Of a stretch of 64,000 nucleotides of DNA, positions 1 to 8,955 are shown piece after piece; the stretch's first letter is position 1, and the number at the start of each line of letters is the position of its first letter. The notes under the pieces were generated by a model. It saw nothing but the letters and a program-made list of their open reading frames with translations. It had not been told where the DNA came from and did not search any database. This DNA is from Pseudomonas caricapapayae (GTDB lineage Bacteria; Pseudomonadota; Gammaproteobacteria; Pseudomonadales; Pseudomonadaceae). The stretch covers positions 40,257-104,256 of the forward strand of contig NZ_LJPW01000089.1 in the NCBI RefSeq assembly GCF_001400735.1. Direction: 5' to 3'. Position numbers and translations under genes: made by a program.

Positions 1-213
1 GACTCCCAACAAGGTCAGGGCGGCGGCAACTACAACCAGTCCGCACCTCGTCCACAGCAGTCGCGTCCACAGCAATCGGCACCGCAGCAGTCTGCACCTC
101 AGCAGAACTACAACCAGCAGCCGCCACAACGCGACTCGCGCCCGGCACCGCAACAACAAGCGCCGCAGCCAGCTGCTGATTTCGACAGCTTTGATGATGA
201 TATTCCGTTCTAG
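1..213 (+). CDS. ssb: Single-stranded DNA-binding protein, C-terminal part (partial)
   Basis: The window opens inside this gene; 70 codons and a TAG stop remain. They encode a Gln/Pro/Asn-rich linker followed by the acidic tip DSFDDDIPF. That tip is the hallmark of bacterial SSB and is the docking site for partners such as RecO, PriA and DNA polymerase III chi. The N-terminal OB fold that binds ssDNA lies to the left of the window. The long low-complexity linker with repeated PQQS/APQQ units fits Pseudomonas SSB. A strong hairpin terminator follows the stop. Confidence 0.95.
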   Translation, partial: DSQQGQGGGNYNQSAPRPQQSRPQQSAPQQSAPQQNYNQQPPQRDSRPAPQQQAPQPAADFDSFDDDIPF

Positions 214-248
214 GATCGCTGAAACCTGCTGTTCAGGTCCAGAACCGG

Positions 249-279
249 AGCCCCCGTTTATCGGGGGCTTCTTGGTTTT
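249..279 (+). terminator. Rho-independent terminator of ssb
   Basis: A hairpin with stem AGCCCCCG / CGGGGGCT (249-256 and 262-269) and a 5-nt loop is followed by a T-rich tract, 36 bp after the ssb stop codon. Confidence 0.85.
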
Positions 280-340
280 CAGGGATCAGAAAGCGCGGAA
301 CCGCTCTGGCTGTAATGCTGCCGTGAAAGCCGCTGGGCAC

Positions 341-1453
341 CTAAAACCGCGCATCCTTCTGCATTTGCGCGTTTTCGAAACAATGCGCGATCACCCAGCT
401 TGTTGGCTTCACTTCACCTCGCGGGCCAAACGCCAATGCCCGTTGTGCCAACGGCCCGTTGCTGGTCGTGGCTCCGGCAATATGCGGGCTGTCCCACACA
501 CCCCAGGTGATAACTGTCGACACCGAGCGCGTAGCAAGGATCAGGTCCAGATAGCGCTTATAGGTTTGCGCAACCGTCCCATCGCGTTCTGTGATGGACC
601 CCGTCAAGTGGTTGTCGTCGACGTCGAGTTCCGTGATGTGGATCGACAACCCAATATCACGCACTTCAAGAATAAAGCGAGACAGGTCCGGACTAAATGT
701 GTCGCCTGCACGCAGGTGGGACTGAATACCCAGACCGTGTATCGGAATGCCCCGCTGCTTGAGACCACGCAGCAGGGCGAGCACGGCGGTGCGTCGGCTT
801 TCGCTGTAATGGGTATCCTTTTCCAGGCCGTAATCGTTATAGCAGAGCAGGGCGTCCGGGTCGGCCTTGTGCGCAGCGTTGAAGGCTATGTCCAGATAGC
901 GAGGCCCGAGCATCTGATACCAGAATGAATTGCGCAGCCCGCCAGGCTGGCCGTCCTCCAGCTGGATGGCTTCGTTGACGACGTCCCATGCACTGATGAG
1001 GCCACGATAATGGCTGGCGACGGTACTGATGTGCGCCGTCAGCACCGCTTCGGCGTTCGTCGGGGTAACGGTGTGGTGAACCCAGTCGGGTAACGAACGA
1101 TGCCAGCAGAAGGTGTGCCCGCGCATATGCTGGTCATGCGCTTTCGCAAACGCTGCGATTGCGTCAGCGGGCGCGAAGTTATAACGCTCTGGTTCGGGGT
1201 GGACGGTCTGCCACTTCAAGGCGTTTTCTGGCACTACGATGCTGGCCTGATGGGCGACCAGTTCCCGGTAGGCCGCGTCGTCATTCAGCTTCGCCGGGTC
1301 AACCGCAAAGCCGAACCGTATGCCTCTCTCGGCTGCAGGCTGGCGCAACGCGGTAAAAGTTTCTGCAGCCAGCAATCTGCTGTCCACAAAGGGCAGACAT
1401 GCCATCAGGCGGGCAAACGCAGTCAGAAAACTGCGTCGACTAGTCCGACGCAT
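341..1453 (-). CDS. Tat-exported GH10 endo-1,4-beta-xylanase
   Basis: 370-residue glycoside hydrolase family 10 protein, a retaining enzyme that cleaves beta-1,4-xylan. The GH10 acid/base motif WDVVNEA places the catalytic Glu at residue 161, and ITELDV places the nucleophile Glu at 275. The substrate-site sequences RGHTFCWH (111-118) and IQSHL (243-247) are present. The N terminus carries a twin-arginine motif, SRRSFLT (residues 5-11), then a hydrophobic stretch ending near LLAAE, so Tat export is expected. It is the last gene of the leftward ugp operon; its ATG overlaps the phosphatase stop by one base (TAATG), which suggests translational coupling. Plant-wall degradation fits a plant-associated pseudomonad. 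A GH10 enzyme at the end of a glycerophosphodiester operon is unusual. Confidence 0.92.
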   Translation of the reverse strand: MRRTSRRSFLTAFARLMACLPFVDSRLLAAETFTALRQPAAERGIRFGFAVDPAKLNDDAAYRELVAHQASIVVPENALKWQTVHPEPERYNFAPADAIAAFAKAHDQHMRGHTFCWHRSLPDWVHHTVTPTNAEAVLTAHISTVASHYRGLISAWDVVNEAIQLEDGQPGGLRNSFWYQMLGPRYLDIAFNAAHKADPDALLCYNDYGLEKDTHYSESRRTAVLALLRGLKQRGIPIHGLGIQSHLRAGDTFSPDLSRFILEVRDIGLSIHITELDVDDNHLTGSITERDGTVAQTYKRYLDLILATRSVSTVITWGVWDSPHIAGATTSNGPLAQRALAFGPRGEVKPTSWVIAHCFENAQMQKDARF

Positions 1454-2196
1454 TACGCACCAAAAATCCCCATCAACTCCTCACGCCCCACCATCACTGT
1501 CATCGACCCTTGTTTCTGGTCGCCCTCAATCGTGCACAGCAACCCAGCCTCGCGACAAATCACAGCCCCTGCTGCGATGTCCCACAGGCTGGTGAATTTC
1601 TCCATGTAGCCGTCCGTCTGCCCCAAAGCGGCGAACGCCAGGCCGATGGTGGCGCAGCGATAACCGGCAAGGCCCCAGCCCTGTCGGCGCAGGCTCAGGT
1701 GCAGTTTGCCCATCTCTTCGGCGTCCCAGCGGGTGTTTTCGCCTACGCCGGCAATACGCAAGTGCTCTGGTGGCTGAGGGCGGACAAAGGGGACGCCGTT
1801 ACGCAGCAAGCCATCGCCCGTGCGGGCGGCCAGGGTGTAGCCCAGTGCCGGGTAGGCGACGACGCCGATTTCGGGCTCGCCTGCCGACATGTACGCCACA
1901 GCGATTCCCCACAATGGGGTGCCGCGCAGGTAGTTGCCAGTGCCGTCAATGGGATCGATAACCCAGCCATCGGTGATGAATTCGCCGCCCATTTCTTCGC
2001 CGAGGATTGTATCGTCGGGGAAGTGTTTGCCCAATTCGGCACGAAGCAGTTGTTCCACCTCGAAGTCGGCGCGGGAAACGAGGTCTTGCGCGCTTTTGGT
2101 GGTGATGTCGAGGGTGTGGCGGTCGTTGAAGTAGGCCATGGCCAGGCCAGTGGCTTTTTCTACGGCTTGCATGGCGACGCTGAGTCTTTTGTTCAT
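1453..2196 (-). CDS. Inositol monophosphatase family phosphatase
   Basis: 247 residues with the metal-dependent phosphatase signatures of the IMPase/CysQ/FBPase family: LGEEMG (Glu 67-68), DPIDGTGNY (81-89) and, near the C terminus, LWDIAAGAVI. These supply the Mg ligands and the phosphate site. The likely substrate is an inositol phosphate, glycerol phosphate or similar phosphomonoester; the family does not allow a sharper call. It sits between a glycerophosphodiester phosphodiesterase (4-bp ATGA overlap upstream) and the GH10 gene (1-bp overlap downstream). That places it in the same transcript as the Ugp-type importer and suggests it processes imported phosphorylated compounds. Confidence 0.88.
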   Translation of the reverse strand: MNKRLSVAMQAVEKATGLAMAYFNDRHTLDITTKSAQDLVSRADFEVEQLLRAELGKHFPDDTILGEEMGGEFITDGWVIDPIDGTGNYLRGTPLWGIAVAYMSAGEPEIGVVAYPALGYTLAARTGDGLLRNGVPFVRPQPPEHLRIAGVGENTRWDAEEMGKLHLSLRRQGWGLAGYRCATIGLAFAALGQTDGYMEKFTSLWDIAAGAVICREAGLLCTIEGDQKQGSMTVMVGREELMGIFGA

Positions 2197-2954
2197 TGCA
2201 GACAGCCTCCGTTGGGCAGGTTCAACAAGTCCGGGTAATCACTGAGAATCGACTGTGCGCCATGTTCCAGCAGGTAGCGCGCACGTTTTGGGCTGTTGAT
2301 GGTAGCCACGGCGAATTCGACGCCGCTGCTTTTCAGGCGGACAAGGTGATGGTCATCGAGCATGTCGTCAAGTACGTGAAGTATTCGACAGTCATATTCG
2401 GCCAGCAGCGCGACCGGGTCGGCAGGGGCCACCACCGAGGCGATGGCCAAGGGCACGTCAGCCCATAACCGGCGTGCGGCCTTTAGGGAGCGTACTGAAA
2501 AACTGGATACGAACAGTTGATCATTGCCGGTGGGCCACAGGTTTTTGAGGATCGGCATCACCACCTCAGCCGTTTCGATATCGTCGCCAATGGTCGGCTT
2601 GAGTTCGACCTGCAAGCCAAGGTTGAGGCGCAGCGCGCAAGCCACGATCTCTTCAAAGGTGGGGATCTGCAAGCCTGCGAATTCAGGGGCGAACCAGCTG
2701 CCTGCGTCCAGTTTGCGGATGGCCTCAAGTTCGTGAAGCACGACCGCGCCGCGCCCGTTGGTAGTTCGGTCCAGCAAGTCGTCATGAATCACGACAGGCT
2801 GGCCATCACGGGTCAGTTTCACGTCGATCTCGACCCACTCGGCGCCGCACTCGGCAGCTTTCTCCAGGGCCAGCAGGGTGTTTTCCGGCACGTAAGCCTT
2901 GGCACCACGATGGGCAATCAGGGACGAACGGACGAGGGGGGCGGATTTGGGCAT
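2193..2954 (-). CDS. ugpQ: Glycerophosphodiester phosphodiesterase
   Basis: 253-residue cytoplasmic GDPD of TIM-barrel fold. It hydrolyses glycerophosphodiesters to sn-glycerol 3-phosphate plus an alcohol. Conserved sequences are AHRGA..YVPENT (residues 14-26), the metal-ligand pair VEIDV (41-45) and the catalytic HDDLLDRTT (57-65). There is no signal peptide, which fits UgpQ rather than periplasmic GlpQ. It starts 6 bp after the ATPase gene and overlaps the phosphatase gene by 4 bp, so it is translated as part of the ugp operon. Confidence 0.92.
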   Translation of the reverse strand: MPKSAPLVRSSLIAHRGAKAYVPENTLLALEKAAECGAEWVEIDVKLTRDGQPVVIHDDLLDRTTNGRGAVVLHELEAIRKLDAGSWFAPEFAGLQIPTFEEIVACALRLNLGLQVELKPTIGDDIETAEVVMPILKNLWPTGNDQLFVSSFSVRSLKAARRLWADVPLAIASVVAPADPVALLAEYDCRILHVLDDMLDDHHLVRLKSSGVEFAVATINSPKRARYLLEHGAQSILSDYPDLLNLPNGGCLQ

Positions 2955-2960
2955 GGCGGG

Positions 2961-4067
2961 TCACTTGGCGGTTTGGGAGAAGGAAACGAGCTGGCGTTGG
3001 CCACTCTCGATATCGAACAGCAGTGGCGCGGGGCTGATGGCGAGTCGAACCTGGGTGCAGGGCATCAGATGTTGCCGCTCGGCGAGGCTGACGACACAGC
3101 GTGTTCCAGCGAGTTGGCAATACAGCAGGCTGTGGCTGCCCAGATTCTCCGAAGACTCCACCGTGGCGATGACGCCTGTCTGGTCGAGTGCGAAGGTTTC
3201 GGGGCGCAGGCCCATCAGCCATTTGCCTGTGCAGTTGCTGGCAACGCCGAGTCTGACGGGCAGGCGTTGCCCGTCCGCGAGCATCAAAACGTTGTCGTCC
3301 AGACAATGCACAGGCAGCAGGTTCATGGGCGGGGTGCCAATGAAGCCAGCGACGAAAATGCTCGCGGGTTGATCGTAGATGTCAGTGGGCGTGCCGATTT
3401 GTTCGACATGGCCTTTGTTGAGGATCACCACGCGCTCGGCGAGGGTCATGGCCTCGGTCTGATCGTGGGTAACGTACAGAATCGTTGCACCGGTCTGCTG
3501 GTGCAGGCGGCGAATCAACAAACGCATTTCATGGCGCAGCGCGCTGTCCAGGTTGCACAGCGGCTCATCGAACAGCAGGACTGGCGGTTTGCGGATCAGC
3601 GCACGACCGATGGCAACGCGCTGGCGCTGACCGCCGGAAAGCTCGCCGGGCTTGCGTTGCAACAGAGCCTCAAGACCCAGCGAGCCGGCACATTCGCGAA
3701 TACGCTGCTCACGCTCCTTGCGTGAGATACGCGCCAGCTTGAGGGCGTAACCGATGTTGTCGGCCACGCTCATGTGCGGATAAAGCGCGTAGTTCTGAAA
3801 CACCATGGCGCAGCCACGTTCCTTGGGCGGCAGACGCGTTACATCACGGCCACCCATCAGGATTTGCCCCTGGCTGACGTCCTCCAGCCCGGCGACCATG
3901 CGCAGCAGCGTGGACTTGCCACACCCGGACGGGCCGAGGATGACGTTAAGCTCGCCCGCTTTGAAAACCAGATCGAGCCCGTGAAGGATTTGTTCTGTGC
4001 CGTAGGTTTTGTGCAGGCCCTTGAGGACAATATCCGGTGCGCAGGCAATAGGGGTGAGCGCGGTCAT
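2961..4067 (-). CDS. ugpC: Ugp-type ABC importer ATPase
   Basis: 368-residue ATPase of the MalK/UgpC subfamily that powers import by the UgpAE permease. Walker A is GPSGCGKST (45-53), the Q-loop is FQNYALYPH, the ABC signature LSGGQ is at 143-147, Walker B LLFDEP at 164-169, and the switch His lies in YVTHDQTEA. The C-terminal third is the regulatory OB-type domain usual in this subfamily. The gene overlaps ugpE by 4 bp, and ugpQ follows closely. The paralogous sugar importers have similar ATPases, so the ugp name rests mainly on the neighbouring UgpB- and UgpQ-like genes. Confidence 0.92.
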   Translation of the reverse strand: MTALTPIACAPDIVLKGLHKTYGTEQILHGLDLVFKAGELNVILGPSGCGKSTLLRMVAGLEDVSQGQILMGGRDVTRLPPKERGCAMVFQNYALYPHMSVADNIGYALKLARISRKEREQRIRECAGSLGLEALLQRKPGELSGGQRQRVAIGRALIRKPPVLLFDEPLCNLDSALRHEMRLLIRRLHQQTGATILYVTHDQTEAMTLAERVVILNKGHVEQIGTPTDIYDQPASIFVAGFIGTPPMNLLPVHCLDDNVLMLADGQRLPVRLGVASNCTGKWLMGLRPETFALDQTGVIATVESSENLGSHSLLYCQLAGTRCVVSLAERQHLMPCTQVRLAISPAPLLFDIESGQRQLVSFSQTAK

Positions 4068-4957
4068 TTACCGACTCCGATCAGGCCTTTGACAAACCAT
4101 CGCTGCATGAGCGCAATGACGAGTATGGGGGGCAGCATGCTGACCACCGCGGCGGCCATCAGCAGGTTCCATTCGGGGACCTGAGTCGCATCGGTCGGTA
4201 GAAAGCTGGCAACGCCCAGCACCAGCGTGCGCATGTCCTCGCGATTGGTTGCGACCAGTGGCCACAGGTAGTCTTTCCACGCACCGATGAACACCAGCGT
4301 ACCGAGCGCCGCGAAGTTGGTCTTCGACAGTGGCAGCAGAATGTCGATGAAAAACCGCCAGGGTCCGGCACCGTCCATTCGTGCCGCCTCGACCAGTTCG
4401 GCGGGCAGCGTCTGATAGAACTGCCGGAACAGAAAGGTGCCGGTGGCCGAGGCAATCAGTGGCAGGGCGAGCCCGGTATAGCTGTCGAGCAGGTTGATGG
4501 TCGGCACCGGCAGCGACTGGATACCCAGCCATTGCAAAAGTGTCCGTAGCGGTCCGAGAAGGTCGCTGGCCACCGCATACGTAGGGATGATGCGCACTTC
4601 CAGCGGCAGCAGTAGCGCGCCCAGCACGGCGAAAAAAATCACCGAGGTGTAACGGCTGCGAAAGTACACCACGGCAAATGCCGTCAGCGCCGAAAGCGTC
4701 AGCTTGCCGATCACCACCAGCATGGCGACCAGCAGGCTGTTGCCCAGCAGACGCAGCAGATCGAGACGCCGGGTAACGTGTTGCAGATTCTCCAGCAACT
4801 GGTCGCCGGGCATGACCGCAAGGCCGTGGGCGAACAGCTGTGGGTTACTGACTGTCGCCGAGCAGACTGCAACGTACAGCGGCCCGAGCGCGAACACCAG
4901 CCCCAGCGTCAGCAGCAAATAAGCACCTGTGTCGAGCAGCCGATGACGCTCGATCAT
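4064..4957 (-). CDS. ugpE: Ugp-type ABC importer permease 2
   Basis: 297-residue inner-membrane permease of the binding-protein-dependent family (MalG/UgpE side). It has about six hydrophobic segments, beginning with LLTLGLVFALGPLYVAV, and the EAA loop EAARMDGAGPWRFFIDILLP that contacts the ATPase. The ATG at 4957 overlaps the ugpA stop (ATGA) and gives a normal family N terminus. A longer open frame extends upstream to 5353 but runs antisense-free through ugpA in another frame and is not used. The C terminus FVKGLIGVGK is typical for UgpE. Confidence 0.93.
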   Translation of the reverse strand: MIERHRLLDTGAYLLLTLGLVFALGPLYVAVCSATVSNPQLFAHGLAVMPGDQLLENLQHVTRRLDLLRLLGNSLLVAMLVVIGKLTLSALTAFAVVYFRSRYTSVIFFAVLGALLLPLEVRIIPTYAVASDLLGPLRTLLQWLGIQSLPVPTINLLDSYTGLALPLIASATGTFLFRQFYQTLPAELVEAARMDGAGPWRFFIDILLPLSKTNFAALGTLVFIGAWKDYLWPLVATNREDMRTLVLGVASFLPTDATQVPEWNLLMAAAVVSMLPPILVIALMQRWFVKGLIGVGK

Positions 4958-5847
4958 GCTTTTACCCCGCGTCGCTGGAAGCGGGCCAGGAGTTTGAATT
5001 GGGCAATGCTCAGCGCCACGACTGCCAGCAACATGAGTACTGACAGCGTCGACGATCCGGCCAGATCCAGCCCCATGAAACCGTCTGTATAGATCTTGTA
5101 GGCCAGCACGTTGGTGGTATCGCCTGGTCCGCCGTGGGTGAGCGTATCGACCAGTCCGAAACTGTTCGACAGGCTTTCCAGCAGGTCGATGACAAACACG
5201 AAGAGCAAATAGGGCGCGATCAGTGGCAGCTGTATGTCGAGCATCCGTCGCAAGGGGCCAGCCCCGTCCAGTGCTGCGGCCGCGAGGTAGTCGTCCGGTA
5301 CGGACTTCAAGCTGGCAACCAGCATCACAAAGTTGAACGGGACCAGGCACCACGCATACGCCACAATCAGCAGCAGCATGCTTTGTAGCGGGCTGGCGTA
5401 GGGTGCCCAGGTGCCGGGCGCTATCTCGTTGAGCCAGGCGAAAATACCCATCACCGGATTGGCCAGCACATGAAAGACGATACCGATGGTGGCGCCCGAT
5501 ACCGCGTAAGGCCAGATCAGCAGGTTGCGAAACACGGCATTGCCGCGCAGTTTCAATTCAAGGCACAGCGCAAGCACCAGCGCGATGAGGATCGAAAGTA
5601 CAACGCTCGACAGACTGAACAGCAGCGTCGAGCCCAGTGCGGCGAGCACACCGGGGTCTTCCAGTACCCGCCAGTAATTGCTCAGTCCGACAAAGATTTC
5701 ATGACCGCCGAACGGCGGGACCAGATGAAACGACCACCAGATCGCCTGCACAGCGGGCCAATAAAAGAACAGCCCCAGCGCCAGTAATTGGGGCAGGGCA
5801 AACAGTAGCGCCAGACGCGGCTGCGGGAAATGTGCACGAGGTTTCAT
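4954..5847 (-). CDS. ugpA: Ugp-type ABC importer permease 1
   Basis: 297-residue inner-membrane permease (MalF/UgpA side). The N terminus is short and basic and runs into LALLFALPQLLALGLFFYWPAV, followed by about five more membrane segments. The EAA-type motif is AAALDGAGPLRRMLDIQLP, and the sequence DTLTHGGPGDTTNVLAYKIY close to the end is characteristic of this permease class. It partners UgpE and is docked by UgpC. It overlaps ugpB and ugpE by 4 bp each, which supports one polycistronic transcript. Confidence 0.93.
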   Translation of the reverse strand: MKPRAHFPQPRLALLFALPQLLALGLFFYWPAVQAIWWSFHLVPPFGGHEIFVGLSNYWRVLEDPGVLAALGSTLLFSLSSVVLSILIALVLALCLELKLRGNAVFRNLLIWPYAVSGATIGIVFHVLANPVMGIFAWLNEIAPGTWAPYASPLQSMLLLIVAYAWCLVPFNFVMLVASLKSVPDDYLAAAALDGAGPLRRMLDIQLPLIAPYLLFVFVIDLLESLSNSFGLVDTLTHGGPGDTTNVLAYKIYTDGFMGLDLAGSSTLSVLMLLAVVALSIAQFKLLARFQRRGVKA

Positions 5848-7172
5848 GGCGTTGCCTCGCTTGCCCCATTGCTGGCCTGGGTCTGGTGCATCTGCTGAAA
5901 CAGGCTGAGCAATTCGTTGGCGCGCAGCGTTGTCTGGCGCAGGGCGTGTTCAACGCTTTGGCGACCTGTGAGCGCGTTCTCCATTTCCTGCGACCAGATC
6001 AGCCGCATCAGCGTGATAAAGCCGCAGCGCAAAGGCGCAGAGGGCCGACCATCAATGTCGCTGAGTGCAGCAAGTCCGACCGTCACTGCCGATGGCTCCC
6101 TTGCTGTGGACTGCAGCCGTGCTGCAGCGTCCTGCGTGACCGGTAGATAGCCCGTCCGGGCACTGAATACCAACTGGTTCTCGGCTTGCAGCACGAACGC
6201 CAGGAATTCCGAGACCAGCCGGTACTCCCTAACAGAGTGGCCACGCATTACCCACAGCGAAGACCCGCCGGGGGCATTGGCGCGTCGCTGGGTGGTGGCG
6301 TAGATCGGCACCGGTGTGACATCGATATCGGATTTGAGCGTGCTGTGTACGATATTCCAGGCACCTGTGGAATCCAGCAGCATGGCGCAGTCATCCGTGG
6401 CGAAAGCCAGCGCCTGCTGGCCGCTGCGGGTCGAATCCTCATGAACCACCAGACCTTCGCCAGCCCATTGCGTCAGGTCGTTCATCAGGCGCAGGTGGGC
6501 ACCTTTGTCGAACTGATAGCGTTCGTTGCCTGCAGCGCGAGTAGCGACCTCGGTGCCTTGCGCTGCACTGGTCTGTTCCAGCCAGATCCAGGGTGCAAAC
6601 TCGGTGACGGCAGGGCACGTGTGGCCGTTTCTCTTCAAGGCCCGCAAGGCCGTGGCAAATGCTTCCCACGTGGCGGGTGGCTCGCTGATACCTGCTGCGG
6701 CGAGTGCATTTCGGTGCGTATAGAGCACGGCTGTGGAGGCTGCAAAAGGCTGAGCTGCGAGAACGCCTTGCTCATCGGAGTAGTAGCGGCGCAAGGCCGG
6801 CAGAAAGGTGTCGTCGTAATAGGCTCTTTGGTGATGGGCCATGACCGCCTCGACAGGTCGCGTGGCACCGCCCAGCAGCATGTCCGGTGTGGCAACGTCG
6901 TAAATCTCGACCAGTGCCGGGCCTATGCCTGCGCGGTAAGCGGCTACGGTTTTCTGCAGCGTCTGTTCATAACTGCCTTGGCGAATACAGTGCAGGCGAT
7001 CCTCATCCTCGCGCTGAGCGTTGAAGCTTCTGCACAAATCCGCGATGGCACTTCCGGCCGCGCCGCCGTGGCTGTACCAGAACTCGGCGGGTGCGGCGAA
7101 GACCTGAGCTGCGAGCGGCAGCAGCGCAAGCACCGATAGCGTCTTACTGATGAAAGGCATGAGGGCATCCAC
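5844..7172 (-). CDS. ugpB: Ugp-type periplasmic solute-binding protein
   Basis: 442-residue extracytoplasmic binding protein that feeds the UgpAEC importer (sn-glycerol 3-phosphate and glycerophosphodiesters in the known family). The signal peptide is about 23 residues, ending AAQVFAAPAEFW. UgpB-like sequences include SYEQTLQKTVAAYRAG, the GGSSLWVM block and RTGYLPVT. The GTG at 7172 (MDALMPF...) gives the longest form, but the ATG at 7160 (MPFISK...) gives a more ordinary signal peptide; neither has a strong Shine-Dalgarno. It is the first gene of the leftward operon and diverges from the ROK regulator, which probably controls it. Confidence 0.9.
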   Translation of the reverse strand: MDALMPFISKTLSVLALLPLAAQVFAAPAEFWYSHGGAAGSAIADLCRSFNAQREDEDRLHCIRQGSYEQTLQKTVAAYRAGIGPALVEIYDVATPDMLLGGATRPVEAVMAHHQRAYYDDTFLPALRRYYSDEQGVLAAQPFAASTAVLYTHRNALAAAGISEPPATWEAFATALRALKRNGHTCPAVTEFAPWIWLEQTSAAQGTEVATRAAGNERYQFDKGAHLRLMNDLTQWAGEGLVVHEDSTRSGQQALAFATDDCAMLLDSTGAWNIVHSTLKSDIDVTPVPIYATTQRRANAPGGSSLWVMRGHSVREYRLVSEFLAFVLQAENQLVFSARTGYLPVTQDAAARLQSTAREPSAVTVGLAALSDIDGRPSAPLRCGFITLMRLIWSQEMENALTGRQSVEHALRQTTLRANELLSLFQQMHQTQASNGASEATP

Positions 7173-7186
7173 AGGAACTCAGTGCC

Positions 7187-7238
7187 ATTTAATACAGCTT
7201 GTGTGTAGTATTTGTGACCTGTGCGACGTTTATTAAAT
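7187..7238. promoter_or_regulatory. Candidate operator/promoter region between ugpB and the ROK gene
   Basis: The 153-bp divergent gap is A+T-rich and contains an 8-bp inverted repeat, ATTTAATA (7187-7194) and TATTAAAT (7231-7238). ROK repressors of the NagC/Mlc type bind A+T-rich inverted half-sites, so these are candidate sites for the adjacent regulator. This is inference from position and symmetry only; the half-sites are far apart and no family consensus was matched. Confidence 0.35.
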
Positions 7239-7325
7239 TTTCATGATGGAAGTGTGCAATAGGTGGTGGGCGATACACTGCTTCATACGCCCACTGTTTC
7301 AATCCCCTTCTGATTTGTAGATTCC

Positions 7326-8456
7326 ATGCCTCTCGACCTCGACACGCCGCTTCATTCGCAACAACCGTTGAGCCTCAATGAACGCAAATTGCTGGATATC
7401 CTTCGCCGTCGCGGCGCAATCACCCGCGCCACGGTTTCGACCGAGATGGACTTGGCTCAGCAGTCGGTACACCGCCTGATTGAAGAATTGATCAGTCGTG
7501 GTCTGCTGCGCAGCGGCGAGCGCGTGAAGAACGGTAGGGGGCAACCGAGTCCACGTATCGAACTGGTCAATGAAGCGGTGTATGCCATCGGCGTATCGAT
7601 CAATACCGACTCGGCAGTCGTCTGCATCGCCGATCTGGGCTGCAATGTGCTGGAACAAGTCACTCTGCGTACGCCGCCGTTGAGCCGTAACAGCACGCTG
7701 GCCTCGCTGGAGAGAACCATCGAACGCATCCTTCAGCGCAACGGCATCGAAGCGGAGCGGGTGGTTGGCGTGGGTTTCGCGATTGCCGGGTTTTTTCTCG
7801 ATAATCGCCAGGTCAATGCTCCGGAACCGCTGCGCGACTGGTCATTGATGGACCTGCAACCGGTACTCGAAGAGCGCTTCGGCATGCCGGTCTGGCTGGA
7901 AAACAACGCCACCACTGCCGCCATCGGTGAAAGCCTGGTGGGCGTGGGGGCATGGGCCGGCAATTTCATTTACCTGTCGTTCAACTTCGGTTTCGGCGCA
8001 GGCGTGGTGATCAACGGCAAACCGTATTTCGGCAGTCACGGCAACGCCGGCGAGATCACGCTCTACAACGACGAAGAATCGATAAACCGACCGGCCTTGC
8101 GTTACCTGCTCGATGAATTGCATCAGCGTGGCGTGCAGGTCGATTCAATCGAAGACCTGCGCCTGCGCTTCGACCCTGACTGGCCCGGTGTGGATACCTG
8201 GCTGACTCGGGTCAAGCCAACGCTGGACCGTTTGATCAACGCCTTGGCGGGACTGTTCGATCCGCAGGCTGTGGTGTTCGGCGGGCAGTTGCCACCAGAA
8301 CTGGGCAGGCGGCTGATTGCAGAGACGACTTTCTGGGGCACGCATCGCTATAACTCGCCACCGCCTCGGCCACAGTTACTGTTGAGCGAGACGAATGGGG
8401 ATGCGGCGGCTCTCGGGGCGGCGCTGGTGCCGTTGAAAGAGCGGTTTTTTGTTTGA
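7326..8456 (+). CDS. ROK family transcriptional regulator
   Basis: 376 residues. The N-terminal winged helix-turn-helix (about residues 17-70) is followed by a ROK sugar-kinase-like domain that begins near VYAIGVSI and includes the ENNATTAA and GFGAGVVINGK blocks. The usual ROK zinc-site cysteines are not evident in the region after GSHGNAGEI, so it may not bind zinc in the NagC way. The gene is transcribed away from ugpB, so control of the ugp-phosphatase-xylanase operon is likely. That would be unusual, since classical ugp genes are under PhoB. The ligand is unknown. Confidence 0.88.
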   Translation: MPLDLDTPLHSQQPLSLNERKLLDILRRRGAITRATVSTEMDLAQQSVHRLIEELISRGLLRSGERVKNGRGQPSPRIELVNEAVYAIGVSINTDSAVVCIADLGCNVLEQVTLRTPPLSRNSTLASLERTIERILQRNGIEAERVVGVGFAIAGFFLDNRQVNAPEPLRDWSLMDLQPVLEERFGMPVWLENNATTAAIGESLVGVGAWAGNFIYLSFNFGFGAGVVINGKPYFGSHGNAGEITLYNDEESINRPALRYLLDELHQRGVQVDSIEDLRLRFDPDWPGVDTWLTRVKPTLDRLINALAGLFDPQAVVFGGQLPPELGRRLIAETTFWGTHRYNSPPPRPQLLLSETNGDAAALGAALVPLKERFFV

Positions 8457-8577
8457 TTTTGTTGTGTCTTTTGCGTGTGCATTACTAAGCCTGGGGCACG
8501 TCAGCTGCGCACGATGCTGACAGAATCTGTCACGAGTGCGCGATACAGTCGGTTTCCCATTCAACAGGAAACCAATC

Positions 8578-8955
8578 ATGAACGATACCAATGGCGGCGC
8601 TCTGGCTATTGCACGCGCTTACATCAATGCAATCGCCAACAAAGACGTCGAGACGATCCTCTCAATGTCGGCCGAAGATGTTGTATGTGTTTCACCCATC
8701 GGGCAGACCAACGGAATTGAGCAATTTCGTGCGTTTCACGACGGTTTTGCCCGCATGCTCACGAATTTGACTGTTCTCGCGGTCTATGGCGACGACGTGC
8801 AGGCCGTAGTGGTCTATGACGCGGAAACCCGTCCCGTTCCGCACTCTGTTATTGCCGAACTCATCAAGGTCAAGGACGGTCGGCTCGTCTGCACCCATGT
8901 GATCTACGACGCCTCGCCATTTGCCAGCTACATGGCAACGGTTCAGCCTCACTGA
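8578..8955 (+). CDS. NTF2/SnoaL-like domain protein
   Basis: 125 residues with the pattern of a small alpha+beta-barrel NTF2-like protein: an amphipathic helix AIARAYINAIANKDVETIL, then short beta strands ending in VKDGRLVCTHVIYDASPFASYM. The ATG at 8578 follows the Shine-Dalgarno-like ACAGGAA by 7 nt, so it is preferred over an upstream ATG at 8536. Members act as ligand-binding proteins, isomerases or dehydratases; no catalytic pair could be assigned. The WYL-type regulator downstream may be functionally linked. Confidence 0.75.
   Translation: MNDTNGGALAIARAYINAIANKDVETILSMSAEDVVCVSPIGQTNGIEQFRAFHDGFARMLTNLTVLAVYGDDVQAVVVYDAETRPVPHSVIAELIKVKDGRLVCTHVIYDASPFASYMATVQPH

Noticed and set aside
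2517..3725. Rightward 402-codon frame across ugpQ/ugpC
   Set aside because: It is antisense to two well-conserved genes and has no ribosome site or family signature.
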